The notes under the pieces: model-generated
Told to the model about the DNA's origin: nothing
The model's input: only the letters and a program-made list of their open reading frames with translations
Databases searched by the model: none
Program-made: the position numbers and the translations under genes
From: JBDRLV01 sp043812755
GTDB taxonomy: Bacteria > Patescibacteriota > Patescibacteriia > UBA9934 > GWF2-40-263
Direction of reading: 5' to 3'
Length of the DNA stretch: 10,996 nucleotides
Assembly (NCBI GenBank): GCA_043812755.1
Contig: JBDRLV010000059.1
Location: 1-10,996 of the forward strand
Shown: one piece after another, positions 1 to 6,712 of the stretch
Layout: the number at the start of each line of letters is the position of its first letter
Position numbering within the stretch: the first letter of the stretch is position 1

Positions 1-9
1 ATTCAATCC

Positions 10-116
10 TGTCATCCTGACCCTGAGCGAGCCATAGGCGAGTCGAAGGGGAAGGATCCCATTGTTCATACAATGAGATTCTTCGACCCTCTAATAACAA
101 GAGTCTCAGAATGACA
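10..116. repeat. Palindromic intergenic repeat (MITE-like)
   Basis: The outer ends are inverted repeats: TGTCATCCTGA at 10-20 and TCAGAATGACA at 106-116, with one mismatch. Inner arms TCGAAG (42-47) and CTTCGA (81-86) are also inverted. The pattern matches the widely scattered intergenic palindromes of many bacteria that begin GTCATCCTGAGC and end with GAATGAC. It has no coding content and may be a non-autonomous mobile remnant. It lies directly upstream of the OPT1 promoter. Confidence 0.7.
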
Positions 117-131
117 ATTTTTTGATAACAA

Positions 132-160
132 TTGACCAAAACTCACCAATAGTTTAATAT
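132..160 (+). promoter_or_regulatory. Promoter of the first OPT transporter gene
   Basis: A -35 box TTGACC (132-137), a 17-base spacer and a -10 box TAATAT (155-160) are visible. The predicted start is near 167-169, leaving a leader of about 80 nt before the ATG at 249. The same arrangement, with identical boxes and spacer length, recurs at 2205-2233 before the second OPT gene, which strengthens the call. Confidence 0.75.
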
Positions 161-194
161 GTCACCGGAGGGCCCCCATTGGGATGCTCTTTTT
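147..194 (+). repeat. 48-nt direct repeat, copy 1 (promoter -10 and leader)
   Basis: Positions 147-194 are identical to 2220-2267. The repeat covers the end of the spacer, the -10 box, the start region, a GGAGGGCCCCC segment and an ATGCTCTTTTT segment. Weaker similarity continues upstream through the -35 box and downstream for a TATAT. The perfect stretch is far longer than a promoter needs, so either the duplication is recent or the early transcript is itself regulatory. Confidence 0.85.
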
Positions 195-234
195 ATATAT
201 ACCTTCATTCAGCTCTGAATTGCAACGCTTTTAG
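184..234 (+). CDS. Possible 16-codon upstream ORF in the OPT1 leader
   Basis: The ATG at 184 opens a 16-residue frame, MLFLYIPSFSSELQRF, ending at TAG 232-234. Its start is inside the 48-nt repeat. In the second copy the equivalent ATG (2257) is the probable start of the OPT2 protein (MLFFYI...). Here the frame closes instead, and its stop overlaps the GGAAGGAG Shine-Dalgarno site (234-241) of OPT1, so translational coupling is possible. A GGAGG lies 12 bases upstream of the ATG, which is rather distant. It could equally be a relic of the duplication with no function. Confidence 0.3.
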   Translation: MLFLYIPSFSSELQRF

Positions 235-248
235 GAAGGAGCCTCTTG

Positions 249-2153
249 ATGATCAAGCAATTAACCAAAGAGCAAGTGCGAACGATGACACCACGAGAAA
301 AAGATACGTGGTGGCTCAATGAAGTCTACAGAGGCGACATGCCACAACTCACCCTGCGCTCAGCCTTGACCGGAGCGTTCCTGGGTGGGTTTCTGTGCCT
401 GACCAATCTGTACATTGGCATCAAGACAGGATGGACACTTGGCGTTGGTCTGACGTCCGTGATCCTTTCTTATGCAATGTTCAAATTCCTTGCCAAAGTA
501 AAGCTTGGCAATGAAATGACCATCCTCGAAAACAATGCAATGCAGTCGTGCGCAACAGCAGCCGGCTACATGACTGGCCCACTGATTGCAAGCATTTCTG
601 CTTACATGATGATCACTGGAAAAATGCTTCCAATGTACCAAGTGATTACTTGGGTCATTGCTCTTGCTTTTCTTGGTGTGCTGTATGCATTCCCACTCAA
701 GCGCCGATTCATCAATAATGAACAGCATGACTTCCCTGAAGGAAAAGCTTGCGGCATCTTGCTTGATGGCCTGCACTCAGGTGAAGACAACAGAGGCGGA
801 TTCATCACAAAGATCCTCACTTGGTCTATTGCCTTTTCAGCACTGTTTGCGATCTTCCGCAGCGAGACTTTGCTCAAGTGGACAATCTTTGCACGAATCC
901 AGATCCCTGAAATGCTGGAAGACTACATTCTGCGGTTCACATCATGGCGCCCTTCGATCTTGGGTACCAAGTTTGAGAACCTGACAATCGGCATTGAAAC
1001 AGACATTGCCATGTTTGCTGCTGGCGGTTTGATGAGCCCAAAAACCGGAATTTCACTTCTGGTTGGAGCGTGCATAAACTTCTTCATCCTTGCTCCCTAC
1101 TTCATTAGCACTGGAGTAATTGCAACTGCAGACTACAAAACAATTGTGATGTGGTCTCTGTGGGGCGGTGTTGCCATGATGGCAACTGCTTCATTCTTCC
1201 CCTTCTTTGCAAACCCAACTCTGATTACGAACGCCTTCAAGGGTGCAAAGGAGTTGCTAAATAGAATCAGAGGAAAGAAAAGCACAGAGAAAAAAGAAGA
1301 AGATCCTCTCAAGGATATCGAGCTTCCACTCAAAGTGTTTTACATTGGCATCCCGGTTGTTGGTGCTGTTGTTGTAGTCATGGCCAAGTTCTACTTTGGT
1401 ATTGATATTTGGCTGGGAGTTCTGGCAATCCCGCTGGTGTTTGTGTTCACTGTGATTGGTGTTAACTCAACAGCTCTCACGTCAATCACTCCAAGCGGAG
1501 CACTTGGCAAACTCACACAGGCGACATACGCTATTGCAGCGCCAGGTCAGATTATTACAAACATCATGACTGCTGGCATTACAGCAGAGGCAGCTGGCAA
1601 TGCGGCCAATCTCAACATGGACATCAAGCCTGGATACATGCTTGGTGCAAAACCGCGCCACCAAGCCATATCACACGCAATCGGCGCTGTGGTAGGAACA
1701 TGTGTTGCTGTCCCTGTCTTCTACTCACTTCTGGGTGGACAGATTGCTTTGTTGGGCAGTGACACAATGCCGCTTCCTGGAGCAATTGCATGGAAAGCCG
1801 TTGCTGAAGTCCTGATGGGTGGATTCGGCTCTCTACATTACTCTGCGCAAGTCGCAATGGTGATTGGTGCAATTCTGGGAATCGGACTTGAGGCAATCAA
1901 CCACAAGACAAAGGGCAAGTTCCCCCTTTCCCCTGTTGGTCTGGGTCTTGCGTTCTTTATCCCATTCTCTCTTTCCATCACAATGGCTGCTGGTTCTTTC
2001 TTCTTCAACTTCATGCACAAACGTGTTGAGAAAAAAGAAGACGAAAAAATCATGACCAGGATCTTCAAAGAGCACGAGACTCTGTGCGGTGGCCTCATTG
2101 CTGGGGCTGCTCTCATGGGAATCGTGATCATGATGATCAAACTCAAGATGTAA
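249..2153 (+). CDS. OPT-family oligopeptide/metal-chelate transporter (OPT1)
   Basis: This is a polytopic inner-membrane protein of 634 residues, the usual length of bacterial OPT transporters, with about 15-16 hydrophobic segments. Family signs (numbered from TTG 246) are NLYIGIKTGW at 54-63 after the first membrane segment, a PEG motif near 164, GLMSPKTGIS at 261-270, AGNAANLNMDIKPGYMLGAK at 450-469, and SPVGLGLAFFIP at 562-573. A charged loop at 335-360 (KKSTEKKEED) is probably cytoplasmic. OPT proteins are proton-coupled importers of oligopeptides or metal chelates; the substrate cannot be read here. ATG 249 is preferred to TTG 246 because GGAAGGAG ends 7 bases before it. A terminator follows at once, and a paralogue with a copied promoter lies downstream. 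Confidence 0.9.
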   Translation: MIKQLTKEQVRTMTPREKDTWWLNEVYRGDMPQLTLRSALTGAFLGGFLCLTNLYIGIKTGWTLGVGLTSVILSYAMFKFLAKVKLGNEMTILENNAMQSCATAAGYMTGPLIASISAYMMITGKMLPMYQVITWVIALAFLGVLYAFPLKRRFINNEQHDFPEGKACGILLDGLHSGEDNRGGFITKILTWSIAFSALFAIFRSETLLKWTIFARIQIPEMLEDYILRFTSWRPSILGTKFENLTIGIETDIAMFAAGGLMSPKTGISLLVGACINFFILAPYFISTGVIATADYKTIVMWSLWGGVAMMATASFFPFFANPTLITNAFKGAKELLNRIRGKKSTEKKEEDPLKDIELPLKVFYIGIPVVGAVVVVMAKFYFGIDIWLGVLAIPLVFVFTVIGVNSTALTSITPSGALGKLTQATYAIAAPGQIITNIMTAGITAEAAGNAANLNMDIKPGYMLGAKPRHQAISHAIGAVVGTCVAVPVFYSLLGGQIALLGSDTMPLPGAIAWKAVAEVLMGGFGSLHYSAQVAMVIGAILGIGLEAINHKTKGKFPLSPVGLGLAFFIPFSLSITMAAGSFFFNFMHKRVEKKEDEKIMTRIFKEHETLCGGLIAGAALMGIVIMMIKLKM

Positions 2154-2166
2154 CAACTCATACTTA

Positions 2167-2195
2167 CCTGCTGTAATTCGCTCAGCAGGTTTTTT
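2167..2195 (+). terminator. Intrinsic terminator after OPT1
   Basis: Arms CCTGCTG (2167-2173) and CAGCAGG (2183-2189) are followed by six T (2190-2195). It starts 13 bases after the OPT1 stop codon and separates OPT1 from OPT2, so each OPT gene is its own transcription unit. Confidence 0.9.
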
Positions 2196-2204
2196 GTTTA
2201 ATAA

Positions 2205-2233
2205 TTGACCAAAAACCAACAATAGTTTAATAT
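2205..2233 (+). promoter_or_regulatory. Promoter of the second OPT transporter gene
   Basis: TTGACC (2205-2210), a 17-base spacer and TAATAT (2228-2233) match the promoter at 132-160 box for box. The predicted start is near 2240, so the transcript would begin close to GGAGGG, only about 17 nt before the ATG at 2257. Confidence 0.75.
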
Positions 2234-2267
2234 GTCACCGGAGGGCCCCCATTGGGATGCTCTTTTT
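2220..2267 (+). repeat. 48-nt direct repeat, copy 2
   Basis: It is identical to 147-194. In this copy the ATG inside the repeat (2257-2259) runs in frame into the OPT2 protein, so the repeat covers both promoter and first codons. Confidence 0.85.
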
Positions 2268-4011
2268 CTATATCAAACTCAAACGGCCAATGGCGGAAAC
2301 GAGGTGGTGTGTGGCAGAACAAGTAGCAGAAAAACAAGTTGTTGAAAAACACTTGTGGACTTGGCGCGCGTTTATTGCCGGGTTTATCTTGGCGATTATC
2401 ATGTGCGCTATCAACTCGTATCTGGTGTTGCGATTCGGGATCATGGAAGAAGGTCCAATGATCGCAGCCCTGATCTTCTTTGCTGTGTTTCTCAAGGCAA
2501 AGAATAAAATCACTATTGCTGAAATGGTGATTGTTGCAACCATGGGATCTGCTGGTGGAAGCCTAGGATTCATTTCCAACTTCTATGCAGCCCAAGTAAT
2601 GGTTGGCAATCCGTACACCATCCTTGAAATGTTCGTGTTTTCAGTGGTGACTTGTATCATAGGGCTGTTGTCTGTGATTGTTATGCGTCAGATCCTTGTG
2701 ATTCAAGACGCAAAACTTCCAGAAGGTCAGCGCCTGCCCTGGGTTGGTGCAAAAGTTGTAAAAGGCATGATTGATACCCTTGTTGATAAGGGCGACTTCA
2801 TGCAAGCGCGCTATTTGATTTTCTTTTCAATCGCCTTTGTGATGTACGTTCTGTTCAACAACGATGGCGGTGTTGGATGGTTCCCTGCATACTGTGACAT
2901 TACACTGCTTGGACTCTCTGCGTTTGGAGCAGCAATTGCATTCTCACCGTTCTTGTGGGGTACTTCCTACATGATGGGATTCCGCACATGCGTAGCGTTT
3001 GGTGTGGGCGGGATCATTATGATGCTCATTGCACCATACACACCAGTTCCGGTAGCACCACACAAGTTTGTTTGGCCTGGCATTATGTTCCTTGTGTTCT
3101 CTGGAATCACAGGACTGACCATTCACTGGCGCGTGATGAAAGATGCTCTTGTTTCTTTGTTCAAGATTGAATCTGGCAAAGATGAAGATCCAATCATGAG
3201 TCCAAGGGCCACGCTTATCATGACCGTTGTTGGTATTACGCTTACAATCGTCTGCTTGATGACCATGTTCAAGCTCACACTGCTTGTGATCGTGGCTATG
3301 ATTGCAATAGGCGGGATTGTTCTCAATGTCATTGCAACCCGAGCTGCAGCGCAAACCTACTTCAACCCAGCACGCGTTATGGGAATCCTTTTGCAAGGTG
3401 TAGCTGCAATGCTTGGTGGATCAAGTGTTCAAGCAAACCTGACAGGTGCTGGATTTGTTGCAGGAAGCGGAGCACAAGGCGGAAACCTCACCAATGACAT
3501 GGCATATGGTCTTTGGTATAGGGTCAAATCAAGCTGGCAGTTCTGGTCGCAGGCATCAACGATCCTTGTCTGCTCTCTGGTAGCAGCACTCACCTTTTAC
3601 ATGATCAACTCCAACGTGGAAATTTCGCTCGACGGCAAAGAACTTGCAGCTCCGATCGCAAAAATCTGGGCTACAATCGGACTTCTGTTTGACCCCCAAG
3701 CAAAAATGGAACTGCCAAAATATGCAATTGAATCCATGTGGATCGGTGGCATTGCTGGCGTAGTTTACACTCTGCTTGAGCGTAAATGGCGCAAGTACCT
3801 TCCCTGTTCCATTGGCCTTGGCCTTGCCATGGTTTTGCCTGTTGGATACGGCTTTGGCTTCTTCTTTGGCGGCGTACTCATGTGGTACGTGCTTGGCCGA
3901 TATCTCAAAATCAGTAAAATCACTTTGAACACCATAGCTGTTGCCTCAATTGTAGGCGAAGGTATTGGTGGCATTTTCACTGGCATTCTCAAAACAATTG
4001 GAATCCTCTGA
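2257..4011 (+). CDS. OPT-family transporter paralogue (OPT2)
   Basis: This is a 584-residue polytopic membrane protein, divergent from and about 50 residues shorter than OPT1 but recognisably the same fold. Matched segments are the first membrane helix (NSYLVLRFG at 53-61 against NLYIGIKTG), PEG near 155-157, GSGAQGGNLTNDMAYGLWYR at 403-422 (against the AGNAANLNMDIKPGYMLG region), and SIGLGLAMVLPVGYG at 518-532 (against SPVGLGLAFFIP). The role is presumably uptake of peptides or metal chelates; substrate unknown. The start is uncertain: ATG 2257 has GGAGG 12 bases upstream, while the in-frame ATG at 2290 has no Shine-Dalgarno. With OPT1 it may form a functional pair or cover different substrates. 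A terminator follows 7 bases after the stop. Confidence 0.85.
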   Translation: MLFFYIKLKRPMAETRWCVAEQVAEKQVVEKHLWTWRAFIAGFILAIIMCAINSYLVLRFGIMEEGPMIAALIFFAVFLKAKNKITIAEMVIVATMGSAGGSLGFISNFYAAQVMVGNPYTILEMFVFSVVTCIIGLLSVIVMRQILVIQDAKLPEGQRLPWVGAKVVKGMIDTLVDKGDFMQARYLIFFSIAFVMYVLFNNDGGVGWFPAYCDITLLGLSAFGAAIAFSPFLWGTSYMMGFRTCVAFGVGGIIMMLIAPYTPVPVAPHKFVWPGIMFLVFSGITGLTIHWRVMKDALVSLFKIESGKDEDPIMSPRATLIMTVVGITLTIVCLMTMFKLTLLVIVAMIAIGGIVLNVIATRAAAQTYFNPARVMGILLQGVAAMLGGSSVQANLTGAGFVAGSGAQGGNLTNDMAYGLWYRVKSSWQFWSQASTILVCSLVAALTFYMINSNVEISLDGKELAAPIAKIWATIGLLFDPQAKMELPKYAIESMWIGGIAGVVYTLLERKWRKYLPCSIGLGLAMVLPVGYGFGFFFGGVLMWYVLGRYLKISKITLNTIAVASIVGEGIGGIFTGILKTIGIL

Positions 4012-4018
4012 TGCTCTA

Positions 4019-4043
4019 CCGCAGACTTGTTCTGCGGGTTTTT
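4019..4043 (+). terminator. Intrinsic terminator after OPT2
   Basis: Arms CCGCAGA (4019-4025) and TCTGCGG (4031-4037) with a 5-base loop are followed by G and five T (4039-4043). It starts 7 bases past the OPT2 stop codon. Confidence 0.92.
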
Positions 4044-4111
4044 GTTTCAAAATGAAACTCCACAACCTTACGGCCGTGGTATCTTTTTCTATACAAACTT
4101 AGCTTGTCCGC

Positions 4112-4186
4112 TGTCATTGCGAGGACGAACGAAGTGAGGACAAAGCAATCTTCTCGATAGATTGCTTCGCTACGCTCGCATTGCAA
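4112..4186. repeat. Second palindromic intergenic repeat (GTCATTGCGAG type)
   Basis: It begins TGTCATTGCGAG (4112-4123) and carries inverted arms AAGCAATCT (4143-4151) and AGATTGCTT (4159-4167) around a short loop, then CGCTACGCTCGCATTGC. This resembles the widespread bacterial palindromes that start GTCATTGCGAGGAGC and end with the complement. The right end here is degenerate, ending GCATTGCAAATC rather than GCAATGAC. It sits between two convergent transcription units. Confidence 0.7.
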
Positions 4187-4233
4187 ATCAGGATAATCAG
4201 TGTTTAGATCCGTGCAATCAGTGTCTTTCAAAC

Positions 4234-4255
4234 AAAAACGCCCCGTGTGGGGCGT
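4234..4255 (-). terminator. Intrinsic terminator of the radical-SAM operon
   Basis: The inverted arms ACGCCCC (4238-4244) and GGGGCGT (4249-4255) have a 4-base loop. Read on the minus strand, the hairpin ends in five T (complement of 4234-4238). It begins 4 bases after the stop codon of the radical-SAM gene. Confidence 0.92.
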
Positions 4256-4259
4256 GATC

Positions 4260-6443
4260 CTATTTCTCTAATGTTTGTTTCCACCTTTCATATGTCTGTG
4301 GGTATTTTTTTGCTGTCTGCTCAACCACAGCAGTGAACACTTCCATATCATGATCCATTGCATACTGCTGCATTGCTTCATATATTGCATCAGTACTGCT
4401 CACTCCCCCATTAGCATCAAGCTCTGCCTGAACATCGCGATTTCTTGTTACATCCGAAGGCGGTGGCCAATCATCGCTTTTACCGATTTGTAAATTTAGC
4501 TTATCAGCCAATCCTTCATCATGAAGATCTTGAATTACCTTTGCAACAGTAAATGTCCACGGTGTTTCATATCTTTTCTTACCTTCTTCATCTCCTTCTA
4601 AACTCTGGTAATGTAGATAATCCAAATACCCACCCGGCTGAATAAATGCTTGCTCTAATTTCATTGTGATGCGAAAATCCTTATTACCAGTTTCCACTGC
4701 AATGCGATCTGTTAAATCTGAAATATAACGACCTGTGTTCATTGTATCTTCAAATGCTTCTTTCTCAGAAATAAGTGCTGGTTTTACAAGCGAATGAATA
4801 AGCATGTCCACTCCTTCCTGCGCAAGCAACTTCGCTGCGTCTTCAAATTGCTTTAAAGAATATCCTTTAGCAACTGCTAGTTCGCGAATCAAATTATTTG
4901 CACTTTCAAGACCAACTGAAATCTCTAGTTTTTGATCTGGACGCAACTTAGCTTTTAGGGCGCGCACTTTTTCAAGTGTAAGATATTCCAAACGAGAATC
5001 AATCGCAATTGTTTTAAAAGGCATTTTTGCAACTTTTTCAAATACTTCAAGCTGAGCTTCAGGCGGAATCTCATTGTCGTTTGTAAATGATCCTGTCATT
5101 TCAAAATCCATTCGCTTAACATCGGCTTTATCTGGATCATCCCATACAAATGAACCATCTGCCTGTTCAACTGCATTGAGCCCATATTTTTTCATTCCAT
5201 TCTCAAACTGTTCCATTATGTTTTGTGGAGTAATAGAAGCATCGCCTGACTCATAATACAAACAACAATTTGCACAACGTCCATACTCACACCCACGCTT
5301 TTGCTTAAAGCCCATTTGCATTCGCCTGCCTCCGCGCGTATTGCTTAGGTTATGCCAAATAGGCATAGGGGGCTTGTCTTTGTCATCTTCACTCTTTTCC
5401 CCTGTTGTTAATGCTGCAAGTTCGCGATATGACATTTCACCGCTTGATGCAAGAGCTGCAATGCTTTGCTCTGGTTCGCTTCCAGGTGCTGCTTCATCTA
5501 CAGCTTTTTGATGCTCTGAAAGAATCTTTTTCTTTTGCCACTCAGTATACATTTTGTAATTTGCTGCCAAATCAATTGCAAGCTCATTGTACCGTTCAAA
5601 ACTCATAATATTATCTTGTCCTGCCAGAAGTCGCTTTACGTCATCCAGATTAGACTCATGCCTGTCAAGCATTTCTTTTATTTTATCCATTAACTCATTA
5701 AACTCTTGTGGCATTTCAATTCCCTTTGCCAAAGAGAGTTTCAAAAGCGCTGCATGATTCTCACGCATGACATCAACGTAACTTACAAACTCATCCACGC
5801 GCAAAACTCCACCAACCTCAAAGTCAAATAAACTGTCAGCACACTTGCACAGACCATCTGCTGCGCCTGTCACCTGCTCTGGTTTTATTGTGCACACTGC
5901 ATCATAAAGCGCTCGCACCTGTTGCACAGTTTCGTTAAATAATTTTTCAAGCTCACGAAGTAGCATTTCTTTACTCATAAGTTCTTTGAAATCCCCAATA
6001 TGTTTTTCTGCAGAACCCCCAATTTCTTCAGAAACAAAAAGATTCAGCTGATCATATTGTGCTGTAAGCTGATCATCAAAGTCTGCCAGTTGATGCAATT
6101 CAAATAACCCAGCAAGTCGCGATCCATGAATCATGCGTGCTGAACCAGAAAAAGCAGATGCCAGCGCTTCCATGTCATCATGATCTAATTTGCCCTTATT
6201 AAGTTTCATTTTTTGTATAAGACGTTCAATATCCTGCGACATTAATTTTAGCTCATTGCTTGTTTGAGCTTCCCTTTCTCTTTCTTGTTGGGTTACAAGC
6301 AATCGCAAATCTCTGCGCTCAACAGCGATTTCTCCCATTTCGTTTCTTAGTTCTTCAAAAGACCTTGGGCTTTTCTCTTGTTGTTCTGTTGATTCTTGCG
6401 CTCTAACATCACGCAATTGTCCTTCTGTGTCTTGTGTTGTCAT
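4260..6443 (-). CDS. RaSEA-like radical SAM protein with long helical N-terminus
   Basis: The protein has 727 residues. Residues 1-365 are strongly charged and helical, with a probable coiled coil at about 30-95 and an acidic linker near 350-358; I do not recognise this part. Residues 365-640 look like a radical SAM domain: RGCEYGRCANCC at 383-394 gives C385-x4-C390-x2-C393 for a [4Fe-4S] cluster. This is followed by GSFTNDNEIPPE (451-462), VGLESANNLIRE (510-521) and a KPALISEKEAFED stretch (554-566). That order and wording resemble the archaeosine-synthesis family RaSEA (TIGR01210), where the enzyme lyses a tRNA-bound lysine adduct with ArcS. No ArcS or TGT is nearby, so the substrate is unknown. 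The C-terminal 90 residues are unassigned. AGAGG lies 8 bases before the ATG. The gene begins one base after the stop of the preceding small ORF. Confidence 0.75.
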   Translation of the reverse strand: MTTQDTEGQLRDVRAQESTEQQEKSPRSFEELRNEMGEIAVERRDLRLLVTQQEREREAQTSNELKLMSQDIERLIQKMKLNKGKLDHDDMEALASAFSGSARMIHGSRLAGLFELHQLADFDDQLTAQYDQLNLFVSEEIGGSAEKHIGDFKELMSKEMLLRELEKLFNETVQQVRALYDAVCTIKPEQVTGAADGLCKCADSLFDFEVGGVLRVDEFVSYVDVMRENHAALLKLSLAKGIEMPQEFNELMDKIKEMLDRHESNLDDVKRLLAGQDNIMSFERYNELAIDLAANYKMYTEWQKKKILSEHQKAVDEAAPGSEPEQSIAALASSGEMSYRELAALTTGEKSEDDKDKPPMPIWHNLSNTRGGRRMQMGFKQKRGCEYGRCANCCLYYESGDASITPQNIMEQFENGMKKYGLNAVEQADGSFVWDDPDKADVKRMDFEMTGSFTNDNEIPPEAQLEVFEKVAKMPFKTIAIDSRLEYLTLEKVRALKAKLRPDQKLEISVGLESANNLIRELAVAKGYSLKQFEDAAKLLAQEGVDMLIHSLVKPALISEKEAFEDTMNTGRYISDLTDRIAVETGNKDFRITMKLEQAFIQPGGYLDYLHYQSLEGDEEGKKRYETPWTFTVAKVIQDLHDEGLADKLNLQIGKSDDWPPPSDVTRNRDVQAELDANGGVSSTDAIYEAMQQYAMDHDMEVFTAVVEQTAKKYPQTYERWKQTLEK

Positions 6444-6444
6444 A

Positions 6445-6675
6445 TTATAATCCTCTTATTTTTCTCTTAGCTTCCCTAATTTTAGTCTGAGCATCTCTAT
6501 TTGAGATAAAATTGGTAATTTGCTTTTTTAATGACATAAGAAAAGACAGGCGATTTTTTATATCGCTGTTTTTAGCTTTTTCTTTTGGAATTTGTTGTTC
6601 AAGCTTTTCTTGCCTGGACTTTGCATCAAAATCAAATTGACCCATATTGTTGTTAAGTTTATCATCTGATTGCAT
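6445..6675 (-). CDS. Small Lys/Gln-rich protein of unknown function, coupled to the radical-SAM gene
   Basis: This is a 76-residue frame from the ATG at 6675, very basic at its end (KIREAKRKIRGL) and probably helical throughout, with no membrane segment or known motif. Its TAA is separated from the radical-SAM ATG by one base, which argues for co-translation. No Shine-Dalgarno precedes 6675, and a second ATG ten codons on (6645) is an alternative. The open frame extends up to 6840, but that part overlaps the terminator and the end of the receiver gene. A weak promoter (TTGAAA, 17 bases, TAAACT, about 6656-6684) could start transcription here. Otherwise it relies on read-through. Confidence 0.5.
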   Translation of the reverse strand: MQSDDKLNNNMGQFDFDAKSRQEKLEQQIPKEKAKNSDIKNRLSFLMSLKKQITNFISNRDAQTKIREAKRKIRGL

Positions 6676-6686
6676 AATTTTCAAAC

Positions 6687-6711
6687 AAAAAAGCCCGTAG
6701 AGAAACGGGCT
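6687..6711 (-). terminator. Intrinsic terminator after the receiver-domain gene
   Basis: Arms AGCCCGT (6692-6698) and ACGGGCT (6705-6711) have a 6-base loop. On the minus strand they are followed by a T run (complement of 6687-6692). The hairpin starts one base after the TAA of the receiver gene and lies 11 bases before the ATG of the small ORF. Confidence 0.9.
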
Positions 6712-6712
6712 C

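Noticed and set aside
658..984. Other ORFs nested in the OPT genes on both strands
   Set aside because: They have low-complexity or Cys/His/Ser-rich translations typical of shadow frames and lie wholly inside strong transporter genes.
249..4011. Alternative genetic code with TGA as Gly or Trp, as in some Patescibacteria
   Set aside because: TGA ends OPT2 immediately before its terminator and ends both GNAT-like genes; no in-frame TGA is needed to complete any gene.
4016..4231. 71-codon minus-strand ORF
   Set aside because: It is made of the OPT2 terminator and the palindromic repeat, with no ribosome binding site or recognisable sequence.
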